Assembly: GCF_007676755.1 (NCBI RefSeq)
Contig: NZ_VEBK01000005.1
Span: 1-64,000, forward strand
Direction: 5' to 3'
Source: Bacillus sp. FJAT-22090
GTDB taxonomy: Bacteria > Bacillota > Bacilli > Bacillales_A > Planococcaceae
DNA: 64,000 nucleotides
Of this stretch, positions 36,865 through 46,811 are shown piece by piece. The position numbers and the translations under genes were made by a program. The notes under the pieces were generated by a model that made no database searches, was not told the DNA's origin, and worked only from the letters and a program-made list of their open reading frames with translations. Within the stretch, counting starts at the first letter, position 1. Each line of letters opens with the position of its first letter.

Positions 36865-39543
36865 TTGAATTGGTTTAAAAAATTATTTGCATCTAACGAA
36901 GAAGAGTATAGAGAAGAAATCGAAGTAGAAGAGAAAAGTGTTTCGACTACACGATCCAAAACACCATTCCGCTTTCCATTAATTTCGGATTTAGAAAAAA
37001 ATGAAACATTCTATGAACAGCCAAATGACGAAAAAACAATAAATGAATCTTTTATAGAAAAACCAGCTAGAATGGAAGAAACATATAAACCATTACATAC
37101 TCAAGAGATTTGGCAGCAACGGAAACAACAGACAGTCGTTCATCGGTTAGATAAGAGAGAAGTGGATGATACGCCTGCAATTATAAGAAAAAAAAGAGGA
37201 TTTACACCTACAGAAGTACCATCGCCTGTATTTGGTTTTGCGAAGAGCAAAGAAACGTCGATTAAAGCAGAAACCTCAAACGTAGGAGAAGCTCCGATTA
37301 GAAATATACAAGAAACATGGCAACAACGGAAAAGACAGTCAGTAAAGAATATTACTTCCACGGATATAGTGGATCCTATTCCTACTACTGGAAGAAAAAA
37401 GGGACCTTTCGTACCTACAGAAGTACCGTCTCCTATTTATGGTTTATCGAAAGAAAGAGAGTACCAAAAAAACAAAGAAAATATAGAAAAAGAGAAGAAG
37501 AAAGAACAGGCAATAATAGATGAAACACCAATTGCTCCAATTGAAGAGCAGATTATTATAAAAGAGGCAGCAGTCACACTTTTAGAGGTAGAAAAGCCAA
37601 CTGAAGCAGTAGAAAAACCAGTGATAGTAGAAGAGGCGGCTGTCCTATTAGAAGAACCGGCAATGATAGTAGAAGATGTAGCTGTTCTATTAGAAGAATC
37701 AGCAGTGACTTCAGAAGAAGTAACAGTAGAACAAACGACAGAACAAAAAACGGTTGAACCAAAAGAAAATATTCGTCCTTTTAATGTATTAATGTTGAAA
37801 TCGGATAAAGAAAAAAGAATGGAAAAAGAACCGATAGTAGAAGAACCAATTGTCAAAGAAGCCCTACCTATTAGCGTTTTAGAAGAAACTGTAACAAAAG
37901 ATGATATAGAAATAGATGGGGCGACTGTTCTGGAACAAGCTTCTGAGGAAAAACTAGAAGAGCGAAAAGAAAATATACGACCATTTAATGTATTGATGTT
38001 GAAATCAGATAAAGATAAATTGAATAAACTAAGCATAAATAATATAAAACAACCGATTATCCCAAATTCTGTAGAACCGGTACTTATACCAACAAAGTCA
38101 CCTGAGCCAGAAGTGGAACAGGAATATGTGCCGTCTAATTATACGAAGCCATCATTTGACTATTTGCTTCCTCCAGAAATGAAGGATGAGGACAAAGAAT
38201 GGATGGAAGAACAGGCATATACGTTAGTCGAGGCTTTGTCCCATTTCCAAGTAGCAGGTGAAATTGTTCAAATGGTTCAAGGTCCAGCTGTGACACAATT
38301 TGAACTTACTGTTGGCCATGGAACAAAGGTAAGTAAAATTCGTAATTTAGCGGATGATTTAAAATTAGCTCTAGCAGCAAAAGATATTCGTATTCAAGCA
38401 CCAATTCCTGGTAAAAGGTCAATTGGGATTGAAATTCCTAATCGATCATCACGTGCGGTTCGTCTATCGGAAGTAATAAATACAGAAGTCTTCACGAATT
38501 CCGATTCACCTCTTGAAGCTGCTCTAGGATTAGATCTTACTGGGAAACCTGTGACGCTTGACTTATGTAAAATGCCACATGGCTTGATTGCTGGTGCAAC
38601 AGGATCAGGAAAATCAGTATTTATTAACTCATTACTTGTGAGTTTATTGTATAAAGCTACGCCTGAAGAAGTAAAATTACTATTAATCGATCCTAAAATG
38701 GTAGAGCTTGCACCATTTAATCATGTGCCTCATTTAATAAGCCCTGTTATTACAGATGTCAAAGCGGCAACCGCAGCTTTGAAATGGGCAGTGGAGGAAA
38801 TGGAACGTCGTTATCAACTTTTTGCTCATATTGGAGTGCGCGATATTAGCAGATATAATACACTAGCTACTTCCAAGCGACAATTTGCACAAAAGCTACC
38901 ATATATCGTCATAGTAATTGATGAGCTTGCGGATTTGATGATGATGGCTCCAACCGAGGTAGAGGATGCTATTTGCCGTATTGCCCAAAAAGCAAGAGCT
39001 TGCGGCATTCATTTAGTTTTAGCAACTCAACGTCCATCTGTAGACGTTATTACAGGATTGATTAAGGCAAATATTCCTACACGTATTGCATTTTCCGTAT
39101 CGTCTCAAATCGACTCTCGAACGATTTTAGACCAACAAGGTGCTGAACGTTTACTGGGAAGAGGCGATATGCTTTATCAAGGAAATGGCATGTCTAGCCC
39201 CGTTCGTATTCAAGGAACTTATGTGTCGGATGATGAGATTGAAGCTGTTATCGAGTATGCAAGAAGCCAAGGGACGCCAGAGTATATATTTGAACAAGAG
39301 GAACTGCTGCAAAAAGCAGAAACTTCGGAACAAGATGAGCTATTTGAAGAAGCTTGTCGCTTTATTGTAGAGCAAGGTTCTGCTTCTACATCTTTACTAC
39401 AGCGCAAATTTCATCTAGGCTATAATCGAGCAGCTAGACTGATTGATGCAATGTATGAAAGTGGCTATATTACAGAGCAAAAAGGCAGTAAAGCAAGAGA
39501 TGTATTACTAACTAACGAGAGTTTAGATCAAATTTTTAGTTAA
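36865..39543 (+). CDS. sftA: DNA translocase SftA (FtsK/SpoIIIE family, soluble)
   Basis: 892 residues. There is no membrane segment, which distinguishes SftA from SpoIIIE. The first 430 residues are acidic and low complexity, with two internal duplications: a W-QQRK...PTEVPSP unit (twice) and an NIRPFNVLMLKSDK unit (twice). The motor follows: Walker A in GATGSGKSVFINSLL, then LLLIDPKMVELAPFNHVPHL, Walker B in IVIVIDELADLMM, and a C-terminal gamma domain ending in LIDAMYESGYITEQKGSKAR, which in the family reads SRS sites. The start is TTG 36865; an ATG at 36858 is out of frame. It moves DNA away from the closing septum in B. subtilis. Confidence 0.93.
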   Translation: MNWFKKLFASNEEEYREEIEVEEKSVSTTRSKTPFRFPLISDLEKNETFYEQPNDEKTINESFIEKPARMEETYKPLHTQEIWQQRKQQTVVHRLDKREVDDTPAIIRKKRGFTPTEVPSPVFGFAKSKETSIKAETSNVGEAPIRNIQETWQQRKRQSVKNITSTDIVDPIPTTGRKKGPFVPTEVPSPIYGLSKEREYQKNKENIEKEKKKEQAIIDETPIAPIEEQIIIKEAAVTLLEVEKPTEAVEKPVIVEEAAVLLEEPAMIVEDVAVLLEESAVTSEEVTVEQTTEQKTVEPKENIRPFNVLMLKSDKEKRMEKEPIVEEPIVKEALPISVLEETVTKDDIEIDGATVLEQASEEKLEERKENIRPFNVLMLKSDKDKLNKLSINNIKQPIIPNSVEPVLIPTKSPEPEVEQEYVPSNYTKPSFDYLLPPEMKDEDKEWMEEQAYTLVEALSHFQVAGEIVQMVQGPAVTQFELTVGHGTKVSKIRNLADDLKLALAAKDIRIQAPIPGKRSIGIEIPNRSSRAVRLSEVINTEVFTNSDSPLEAALGLDLTGKPVTLDLCKMPHGLIAGATGSGKSVFINSLLVSLLYKATPEEVKLLLIDPKMVELAPFNHVPHLISPVITDVKAATAALKWAVEEMERRYQLFAHIGVRDISRYNTLATSKRQFAQKLPYIVIVIDELADLMMMAPTEVEDAICRIAQKARACGIHLVLATQRPSVDVITGLIKANIPTRIAFSVSSQIDSRTILDQQGAERLLGRGDMLYQGNGMSSPVRIQGTYVSDDEIEAVIEYARSQGTPEYIFEQEELLQKAETSEQDELFEEACRFIVEQGSASTSLLQRKFHLGYNRAARLIDAMYESGYITEQKGSKARDVLLTNESLDQIFS

Positions 39544-39573
39544 TTTTATTTATTAAATGTATAAAAGAAAAAA

Positions 39574-39582
39574 TGATATAAT
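39574..39582 (+). promoter_or_regulatory. Extended -10 promoter of murC
   Basis: TGATATAAT (extended -10, TGn plus TATAAT) lies about 95 nt before the murC start in an AT-rich stretch. No clear -35 is needed for this class. Confidence 0.55.
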
Positions 39583-39676
39583 GGGGAGTACGTCTAATAA
39601 GATAGTAGCTCGCTTGAAGTTAAGGCGAATTTGGTAATGTATATAAGCGGGGATAACCCCAGGAGGTTTACAACGT

Positions 39677-40978
39677 ATGACAAAGTATCATTTTACAGGT
39701 ATTAAAGGGTCAGGAATGAGCCCTTTAGCGCAAATATTACATGACGTAGGAAACGAAGTGCAAGGCTCTGATATTGATAAATATTTCTTCACAGAAAAGC
39801 CATTACATGAAAGAAATATAAATGTTTTATTATTTGACGAAACAAATATCGAAGAAGGTATGACCATTATCGCGGGAAATGCATTCCCAGATCATCATCC
39901 AGAATTGGTAAGAGCTAAAGAATTAGGTTTACCGGTCATTCGCTACCATAATTTCTTAGGTGATTATATGAGCCAGTTTACTTCTATCGCAGTAACGGGA
40001 GCCCATGGAAAAACGTCCACTACTGGTTTGCTTTCCCATGTATTAAGTGGTTACGAGCCTACTTCTTTCCTTATTGGTGATGGTACTGGTAAAGGAGAGG
40101 CGGATGCTGCCAATTTTGTATTTGAAGCATGTGAATATCGTAGACATTTTCTTGCTTACAGCCCTGACTATGCAATCATGACGAATATTGATTTTGATCA
40201 TCCCGATTATTTCCAAGATATTGAAGATGTATTTAATGCATTTCAATCCATGGCTATGCAAGTGAAAAAAGGAATTATTGCATGTGGGGATGATTTATAT
40301 TTACAAAAGATAAAAGCGCCTGTTCCAGTCCTATATTATGGGTTTGGGGAACATAACGATTTTGCGGCTCGGAATATAGAAAAAACAACGGTAGGTACTT
40401 CTTTTGATGTGTATGTACGCAATGAGTTTTATGAGCGTTTTGCAATTCCAATGTTCGGGGATCATGCGGTCTTAAATTCGCTTTCTGTTATCTCTCTTTG
40501 CCATTACGAAGGGGTTCCAGCAGATATTATCCAAAAAGGTTTAGAGACGTTTGAGGGCGTAAAAAGACGCTTTACAGAGACCGTTATTGGAAATCGGATC
40601 ATTATAGATGACTATGCACATCATCCAACAGAAATTAAAGCGACGATTCAGTCTGCCGGGCAAAAATATCCGGATCGAAAAATTGTAGCTATATTCCAAC
40701 CTCATACTTTTACAAGGACGAAAAAGTTTTTACATGAATTTGGTGAGAGTTTAAGTTTGGCAGATCAGGTTTATTTATGTGATATATTTGGATCAGCAAG
40801 AGAAAACGACGGGGATTTATCGGTGCAGACACTCGCTGATTTAATCGATAATAGCCATATTTTATATGAAGAGACGGTAGATCAATTGCTAGCCCAAGAA
40901 AATGCAGTTTATTTGTTTATGGGGGCTGGAGATGTACAAAAATATCAACAAGCTTTTGAAGAAAAATTAAATAACTAA
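39677..40978 (+). CDS. murC: UDP-N-acetylmuramate--L-alanine ligase
   Basis: 433 residues. The nucleotide loop is [31 protein letters not shown] is the N-terminal UDP-binding fold, and [16 protein letters not shown] is the Mur ligase signature. AGGAGG precedes the ATG. Adds the first residue of the stem peptide. Located before ytxGH as in B. subtilis, and closed by a strong terminator. Confidence 0.96.
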   Translation: MTKYHFTGIKGSGMSPLAQILHDVGNEVQGSDIDKYFFTEKPLHERNINVLLFDETNIEEGMTIIAGNAFPDHHPELVRAKELGLPVIRYHNFLGDYMSQFTSIAVTGAHGKTSTTGLLSHVLSGYEPTSFLIGDGTGKGEADAANFVFEACEYRRHFLAYSPDYAIMTNIDFDHPDYFQDIEDVFNAFQSMAMQVKKGIIACGDDLYLQKIKAPVPVLYYGFGEHNDFAARNIEKTTVGTSFDVYVRNEFYERFAIPMFGDHAVLNSLSVISLCHYEGVPADIIQKGLETFEGVKRRFTETVIGNRIIIDDYAHHPTEIKATIQSAGQKYPDRKIVAIFQPHTFTRTKKFLHEFGESLSLADQVYLCDIFGSARENDGDLSVQTLADLIDNSHILYEETVDQLLAQENAVYLFMGAGDVQKYQQAFEEKLNN

Positions 40979-41015
40979 AAAAAATGCTTAATCCTTCTGT
41001 GATTAAGCATTTTTT
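40979..41015 (+). terminator. Terminator of murC
   Basis: AATGCTTAATC, loop, GATTAAGCATT with A- and T-runs, right after the stop codon. Confidence 0.92.
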
Positions 41016-41058
41016 AAAGGATATTTGACAGAAACGTAGTATAGTAATAGAGAGGGAA

Positions 41059-41083
41059 GTTTAATTTCATTTTTTTAGGGTAA
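41059..41083 (+). promoter_or_regulatory. Sigma-B-type promoter of ytxGH
   Basis: GTTTAA (41059-41064), a 13-base spacer and GGGTAA (41078-41083) fit the general stress promoter pattern GTTTAA-N12-15-GGGWAW. It lies 37 nt before the ytxG start. The B. subtilis ytxGHJ operon is known to respond to sigma-B, so this is expected regulation. Confidence 0.78.
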
Positions 41084-41119
41084 AAATGTTATAAGACAAC
41101 AAAAAAGGAGGACATACAA

Positions 41120-41584
41120 ATGGAAAATCTATTATACATAGCTGCTATTATAGCTGCAGTCGCATTTTTAGTGCTTTGTATAGGTCTTACAGTTACATTG
41201 ATTTCCGTCAAAAAGACGTTAAACAATGTAGCCGATACGTTAGAAGGGCTTGATACAAATCTACAAAATGTAACAAAAGAGACGGCAGAACTTCTTCATA
41301 AAACAAATGCTTTAGCAGAAGATATACAAGAGAAGACGGAAAAACTAAATACGGTGGTGGATGCAGTCAAAAATGTAGGCACATCCGTCAATGGTTTCAA
41401 TCATTCCATCCAACGTCTTACTACTTCGGTTACTTCAGAAGTGGAAAAAAATGAAGAAAAAATTGCACAAGTTGTACAGTGGAGTAATGTTTTCTTCGGT
41501 ATTAGAGATAAATGGAAAGAACGTAAAGCATTGGAACAAGCCGGCTATTATGAGTATGAACATAACCAAAATATAAACCAATAA
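41120..41584 (+). CDS. ytxG: DUF948 membrane protein YtxG
   Basis: 154 residues. One N-terminal membrane segment (about residues 4-27), then a coiled-coil-rich tail of alternating polar and hydrophobic residues (LEGLDTNLQNVTKETAELLHK). AAGGAGG precedes the ATG. General stress protein in B. subtilis. Co-transcribed with ytxH 14 nt downstream. Confidence 0.88.
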   Translation: MENLLYIAAIIAAVAFLVLCIGLTVTLISVKKTLNNVADTLEGLDTNLQNVTKETAELLHKTNALAEDIQEKTEKLNTVVDAVKNVGTSVNGFNHSIQRLTTSVTSEVEKNEEKIAQVVQWSNVFFGIRDKWKERKALEQAGYYEYEHNQNINQ

Positions 41585-41598
41585 CGGGAGGAATTTAA

Positions 41599-42171
41599 AT
41601 GAGCAATTATGAATCGAAAAAGCCAAACTATAACGAAGCAACATATAATCATGAATATTATGCAAATCAACCATCGTATGATAGACAAGCTGCTGCAAAT
41701 TATCCTCCGGTTCCTTATTATAACGAAACAAGAGACAGTATTTACCGTGAAGAAGAAGTAAACGGGAAGGACTTTATCATGGGGGTATTCATCGGTGGTA
41801 TTATCGGTGCTGCTACTGCATTATTATTAGCCCCGAAAACAGGTTCAGAACTTCGTGGAAATCTTTCTACGCAAGCTGGGCAAATTAAAGAAAAAACAAT
41901 GGATCTCTCTTCTACAGCAAAAGAAAAAACGACACAAATTTCTAAGCAATTACAAGAGCAATCTGGACAATTAGTAGAAAAAGTGAAATCGATTAAAGGG
42001 AAACCATCTTCTCCATTAGATGACGGTACTGCTTCTTCTGAAGGTGAAGAACCGATGGATTTCATGGAAACGATTTCTCATACTACGGAAGAGTTGAGTA
42101 AACAAGCCGAAGAAAATTCAACAGCAGTCGCAGAAGCAATAAAAGAGGCTGTAGTGGATTCTAAAAATTAA
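41599..42171 (+). CDS. ytxH: YtxH domain general stress protein
   Basis: 190 residues. A YtxH domain forms the middle: a glycine-rich membrane segment (MGVFIGGIIGAATALLLAP) followed by KTGSELRGNL. The flanks are polar and the C-terminal part helical and charged. The long polar N terminus (about 55 residues, Asn/Tyr-rich) is larger than in B. subtilis YtxH. ytxJ, third gene of the B. subtilis operon, is not found downstream. Confidence 0.88.
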   Translation: MSNYESKKPNYNEATYNHEYYANQPSYDRQAAANYPPVPYYNETRDSIYREEEVNGKDFIMGVFIGGIIGAATALLLAPKTGSELRGNLSTQAGQIKEKTMDLSSTAKEKTTQISKQLQEQSGQLVEKVKSIKGKPSSPLDDGTASSEGEEPMDFMETISHTTEELSKQAEENSTAVAEAIKEAVVDSKN

Positions 42172-42187
42172 AGCTACAAAATAATTA

Positions 42188-42226
42188 ACACGAAGCGGAC
42201 ATACTATCCGCTTCGTGTTTTCTTTT
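42188..42226 (+). terminator. Terminator between ytxH and the FtsA-like gene
   Basis: ACACGAAGCGGA and CCGCTTCGTGT with a T-run; convergent genes on both sides. Confidence 0.9.
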
Positions 42227-42241
42227 GGAAAGCATATAAAA

Positions 42242-44386
42242 CTATTTCTGTACGTTTAAAATTATTTCCAGATGATCGCCACCGAAAATTTCCTCATCAA
42301 AACGGGAAGGGTGACCGTTTCTAACTATTTGAAAAGAACTAGCGCTTTCTGGCATACTCCATTCCGTAAAGCGAAATACATCTTGAAAAATCCAAGGGGA
42401 ATTATTCGCTTGTTCCCATTTTAAATTGGAACCATTCGGAACTATATCGGATGGGGATAATATCGTTTCTCCCAAATAAACAGTCGCATGATGACGCGAT
42501 AACTCGATTATTTCATGTTGGAACTTAATGGATATGCGGTCGATTAAGTTTTCCTCCAGTTGATCAGCTAGTTGCTGCAAAGTAGGGGGATGGACCGTGC
42601 TTATTTGTATCTCATCCTGATCTTGTACAATGTATTGAGCCTTTATTGGATTTCCGTTTAATAATAATGCTGAAGAGAAGTACGGGATATAATGACTCTT
42701 ATTATTAATGGAAACTGTATAAGGTTTTAAGGCTGCAAGATAACTTTCTTGATGAACAGCATGCAGTATATGCTCTACTGTATGTTGCGTTTCGACTGTA
42801 ATTTTATCTCTTTCTTTCAAAGGAGTATCTATCGGAACCTCCTTGTCGTTAACTTTAATACTTGGTTTTACTTTATGGACTACTCCTTGGAAGGTAATTG
42901 TTTTGGTAGATGCATCATCGACCAAATCGTGTAAATATGCAGTACCTTCTTTTCCATTTTTACCTTCTAACAGTTCAATTTTGTCTTTATTTTTAATAAT
43001 TGCTTTTGTATTTGTTTCTTGCCCATTCAATTTAATAACAGCTGGTTTCCCATGTTCCCCTGGAATATGAATTGTTTGTCCGTTTACTTGAACGGTTAGG
43101 GCTGGACCAGGTTTACCATATAATTTTCGGGAAGCGATGTTTGCGGCAAGTAAAGCATCTCCTACAGTCATTTCTTTTAGTTCAAATAGGCGGACGATTT
43201 GGTTATTTACTTCCACGGACATATACTGAATTGGTGCTCGTTTAGCTGCAATTGCAATTCCTATCGGTGTTACAAGCTCTGGCGTTATAGGAATATGCTC
43301 TTCTTTTGTCAAGTTTTGTATAGCATCTATTCCTCTTACTGCCACACGATTTTCAGGCAAATTAAGTTTTTCTGCTAAAATGGCAGTAAGAGAGGGGGTT
43401 AAGCTTCCACCACCTACTAGCATGACAGCTTTCGTCGGTTGGTTATTATTCAAGCGAAGAATTTCAGTCGATATGGATGTAGCCAAATCCATCGTTGCTG
43501 GTCGGATGGCTGCCATTACTTCTTCTTTTGGAATGCTTTGATCGAACCCCAGAATATCCTGTATTTGAATAGAATCACTTGTATTAATGGCTCTTTTTGC
43601 CTCTTCTGCAAGAGGGAAGTCAAGCAAATAATGATCGCTTAGTGCCTCTGTTATTTCATCTCCGGCATTTGGCACCATTCCGTATGCGACAACTGTTCCA
43701 TGATTTGTAATAGCAATATCGGATGTTCCAGCTCCAATATCCACAAGCGCCACGTTTAGCCGCCTCATAGTAGTAGGAATTAAAACATTGATCGCTGCAA
43801 TTGGCTCTAAAGTTAAAGCTTCCATTTCTAGGTCTGCCCTTTTTAACGCAGATAATAATGATTCAACGACTACTCGGGGTAAGAAGGTCGCAATTACTTC
43901 GATCGATGCCTCATTACCTTGTTGATCGACCAAGCTGCCAATTTCTTCTCCATCCAACCGATAATAAAGTACGCTATACCCAACGCAATAATAATGACTA
44001 GATTGTTTATCCACGTCATTTTGTACTAAATTGCTCTGCGCTTGTTGAACAGCTGTAAGTTCTAGTCGGCTTACATCTTCTTCTGAAAAAATCGGCCTAT
44101 TTTTAATATCCAGCTTAATTTCTGCTTGTTCCGTTTTTAAAGCTCGTCCAGCAGCAGCGACACTTACTTTTTCAAGTGTTCCATGTTTTTCCTCTAGTTG
44201 TTGTTTAATCGATTGTATTGCTTCTGCGACTTTTAGTACATTATGTATTTGACCGTCGACCATAGCACGTTCTTTATGTTCCTCTACTAAAATATCGACA
44301 ACATGAAAGGCTTCATTGCGTTCTTCTAGTATAATACCTACAACAGATCTAGTTCCTATATCTAAAGCAAATAATTTTGATGACAA
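42242..44386 (-). CDS. Long FtsA-like actin-fold ATPase (unknown role)
   Basis: 714 residues. The first about 370 form an FtsA/PilM actin-type ATPase: phosphate loop 1 ALDIGTRSVVGII, an SHS2-like 1C insert (VSVAAAGRALKT), loop 2 VDIGAGTSDIAI and adenosine motif MLVGGGSLTPSL. The remaining 340 residues lie outside the FtsA fold and look like several small beta-rich repeats (VNGQTIHIPGE, VNDKEVPIDTPLKERDKI). The amphipathic C-terminal helix of FtsA is not evident. Start TTG 44386 fits AAAGGA upstream; the longer frame to 44410 overlaps that site. It lies where ytxJ is in B. subtilis. A cytoskeletal or envelope role is inference. Confidence 0.82.
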   Translation of the reverse strand: MSSKLFALDIGTRSVVGIILEERNEAFHVVDILVEEHKERAMVDGQIHNVLKVAEAIQSIKQQLEEKHGTLEKVSVAAAGRALKTEQAEIKLDIKNRPIFSEEDVSRLELTAVQQAQSNLVQNDVDKQSSHYYCVGYSVLYYRLDGEEIGSLVDQQGNEASIEVIATFLPRVVVESLLSALKRADLEMEALTLEPIAAINVLIPTTMRRLNVALVDIGAGTSDIAITNHGTVVAYGMVPNAGDEITEALSDHYLLDFPLAEEAKRAINTSDSIQIQDILGFDQSIPKEEVMAAIRPATMDLATSISTEILRLNNNQPTKAVMLVGGGSLTPSLTAILAEKLNLPENRVAVRGIDAIQNLTKEEHIPITPELVTPIGIAIAAKRAPIQYMSVEVNNQIVRLFELKEMTVGDALLAANIASRKLYGKPGPALTVQVNGQTIHIPGEHGKPAVIKLNGQETNTKAIIKNKDKIELLEGKNGKEGTAYLHDLVDDASTKTITFQGVVHKVKPSIKVNDKEVPIDTPLKERDKITVETQHTVEHILHAVHQESYLAALKPYTVSINNKSHYIPYFSSALLLNGNPIKAQYIVQDQDEIQISTVHPPTLQQLADQLEENLIDRISIKFQHEIIELSRHHATVYLGETILSPSDIVPNGSNLKWEQANNSPWIFQDVFRFTEWSMPESASSFQIVRNGHPSRFDEEIFGGDHLEIILNVQK

Positions 44387-44554
44387 AATTCCCACGTCCT
44401 TTTTAGACAAATACTTTAGCGAGTTGAATCGCTAAAATTAAAATGCGTGACATTCTCGCATACTTTGATTATAATATGTCTTATACCTAAAAATGTATCA
44501 TAATTTTCAGTCGATAGAAAGTGTCGAAGGGAAAAGAAGAGAGGAGAAATATCT

Positions 44555-45640
44555 ATGAATCATATAGATTTAGAAGCTTTACGCAGTCGTGTAGATGAAA
44601 TTAACGTTGAAATTTTACAATTGATCAACGAAAGAGCTGGTGTTGTAAAAGAGATAGGGAGAGTTAAAGAAAAACAGGGTGTTAATAGATATGATCCTCT
44701 TCGCGAAAGACATATGCTAGATCATTTAAAAGAAAATAATGCTGGCCCACTTCCACAGTCGACTGTAGAGCATATTTTTAAAGAAATATTCAAAACAGCA
44801 TTAGAACTCCAAGTGGACGATCAAAAGAAAGCATTATTAGTATCCCGTAAAAAGAAATCAGAAGATACCATCGTTGAAATTAACGGTGAAAAAATAGGCA
44901 ATGGAACACCTTCATTTGTATTCGGACCATGTGCTGTGGAATCTTATACACAAGTAGCAGAAGTAGCAGCAGCCATTCAAGGAAAAGGCTTGAAATTAAT
45001 ACGTGGAGGCGCATATAAACCTCGTACTTCTCCGTATGATTTCCAAGGTCTTGGTTTAGAAGGTTTAAAAATATTGAAACAAATCTCTCAGGAATATGGG
45101 TTAGCGGTTGTATCAGAGATCGTTACGCCTAGTCATTTAGAAGAAGCACTTGACTATGTTGATGTCGTGCAAGTAGGTGCTCGCAATATGCAAAACTTTG
45201 AATTATTAAAAGCAGTAGGTTCGATTAATAAACCTATTTTATTAAAACGTGGTATTGCTGCTACATTAGATGAATTCATTCATGCAGCAGAATATATTAT
45301 GTCACAAGGAAATGACCAAATTATTTTATGTGAACGCGGTATTCGCACATACGAGCGTGCAACACGAAATACATTAGATATTTCAGCTGTGCCAATTTTA
45401 AAACAAGAAACACATTTGCCAGTATTTGTGGATGTTACGCATTCCACTGGACGCCGAGATATCCTTTTACCAGCAGCGAAAGCGGCAATTGCAATTGGGG
45501 CAGACGGGGTGATGGCAGAAGTTCATCCAGATCCTGCAGTAGCTCTATCGGATGCAGCACAACAAATGAATTTACAGCAATTTGATGAGTTCTACAATTC
45601 ATTGCAAAACTTTATGAAAACACATGAAGTGCATGCCTAA
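44555..45640 (+). CDS. aroA: Bifunctional chorismate mutase / DAHP synthase AroA(G)
   Basis: 361 residues. An AroQ-type chorismate mutase (about 1-90: [24 protein letters not shown]) is fused to DAHP synthase ([48 protein letters not shown]). This is the Bacillus arrangement in which the mutase domain mediates feedback inhibition. GAGGAG precedes the ATG. Located before ccpA as in B. subtilis. Confidence 0.96.
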   Translation: MNHIDLEALRSRVDEINVEILQLINERAGVVKEIGRVKEKQGVNRYDPLRERHMLDHLKENNAGPLPQSTVEHIFKEIFKTALELQVDDQKKALLVSRKKKSEDTIVEINGEKIGNGTPSFVFGPCAVESYTQVAEVAAAIQGKGLKLIRGGAYKPRTSPYDFQGLGLEGLKILKQISQEYGLAVVSEIVTPSHLEEALDYVDVVQVGARNMQNFELLKAVGSINKPILLKRGIAATLDEFIHAAEYIMSQGNDQIILCERGIRTYERATRNTLDISAVPILKQETHLPVFVDVTHSTGRRDILLPAAKAAIAIGADGVMAEVHPDPAVALSDAAQQMNLQQFDEFYNSLQNFMKTHEVHA

Positions 45641-45656
45641 GTAGTAATTATTCACA

Positions 45657-45686
45657 AAACCGACTCTTCTTGTAGAGTCGGTTTTA
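45657..45686 (+). terminator. Terminator of aroA
   Basis: AAAACCGACTCT, loop, AGAGTCGGTTTT. It separates aroA from ccpA. Confidence 0.9.
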
Positions 45687-45768
45687 CTATTTGATTGAAA
45701 GTTATAGAGGATATCAAGTATTATTTATATATAATATATATAATAAAAATGTGAAGGAGGGATCTGCG

Positions 45769-46767
45769 TTGACTATTACCATTTATGATGTTGCACGAGA
45801 GGCGAATGTGTCGATGGCAACTGTTTCACGAGTAGTGAATGGAAATCAAAACGTTAAACCAGCAACTCGTCAAAAAGTATTGGCAGTAATAGAGAGATTG
45901 GATTATCGACCGAATGCAGTCGCTCGTGGTTTGGCAAGTAAAAAAACAAAAACGGTAGGAGTTATTATTCCCGATATATCCAATGTATTTTATGCGGAGC
46001 TTGTACGAGGGATAGAAGATATCGCCACGATGTACCGCTACAATATTATTTTAACTAATTCTGACCAACAAGCAGATAAAGAAGTACAACTACTATCAAC
46101 GCTAGCTAGTAAACAGGTGGATGGCATCGTCATGATGAGTGATGAGGTTACAAAGGATATGCTACATGAAATGGAAAGATCCAGTGTTCCGATTGTTTTA
46201 GCAGGTACTGTGGAAACTTCGCAATCATTTCCTTCTGTCAATATTGAATATCAAGAGGCAGCCGCCGACGCCGTAAATCGGTTAATCCAAAATGGGCATA
46301 GCCGTATAGCATTTGTCTCTGGCTCAATGTCGTCGACAATCAATCGAGTGTATAAACTTTCGGGTTATGAAAAAGCATTAAATGATGCAAATATTGAAAT
46401 TGATAATGATTTAATCGTTGGTGTCGATAATACATACGATGATGGTCTCGTTGCATGGGAGGAACTACGTAACCTTCAGAATCCACCGACTGCTTTTTTT
46501 GCTGGTAATGATGAAATTGCTATTGGATTAATACATGGGGCACAAGACAATGGGTTACGTGTACCGGAGGATATTGAAGTGATCAGTTTCGAAAACTCGA
46601 AACTAGCAAGAATGGTCCGACCAGAGCTAACAAGTGTTGTATTGCCTTTATATGATATTGGAGCAGTTTCAATGCGATTATTAACAAAGTTTATGAATAA
46701 AGAGAAAATTGATGAACAGACGGTTATTTTACCTTACCGTATAGAGGAAAGAAACTCAGTAAAATAA
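45769..46767 (+). CDS. ccpA: Catabolite control protein A
   Basis: 332 residues, LacI family. The N-terminal helix-turn-helix and hinge ([23 protein letters not shown]) are characteristic, followed by the periplasmic-binding-like core ([22 protein letters not shown]). The start is TTG 45769: AAGGAGGG lies 8 nt upstream and the reading from it equals the known CcpA N terminus, although the frame extends upstream to 45691. With HPr-Ser-P it binds cre sites such as those at 9690 and 59727 in this window. Confidence 0.96.
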   Translation: MTITIYDVAREANVSMATVSRVVNGNQNVKPATRQKVLAVIERLDYRPNAVARGLASKKTKTVGVIIPDISNVFYAELVRGIEDIATMYRYNIILTNSDQQADKEVQLLSTLASKQVDGIVMMSDEVTKDMLHEMERSSVPIVLAGTVETSQSFPSVNIEYQEAAADAVNRLIQNGHSRIAFVSGSMSSTINRVYKLSGYEKALNDANIEIDNDLIVGVDNTYDDGLVAWEELRNLQNPPTAFFAGNDEIAIGLIHGAQDNGLRVPEDIEVISFENSKLARMVRPELTSVVLPLYDIGAVSMRLLTKFMNKEKIDEQTVILPYRIEERNSVK

Positions 46768-46774
46768 ATGATCT

Positions 46775-46811
46775 AAAAAATCACCAGTACCTACGGTTAC
46801 TGGTGATTTTT
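46775..46811. terminator. Bidirectional terminator between ccpA and acuC
   Basis: AAAAATCACCAGTA and TACTGGTGATTTTT around a short loop. It overlaps the stop of acuC and serves both convergent genes. Confidence 0.9.

Noticed and set aside
37437-38036. 199-residue antisense frame over sftA
   Set aside because: Produced by the low-complexity Glu-rich coding region; the translation is serine/threonine-rich repeat with no start signal.
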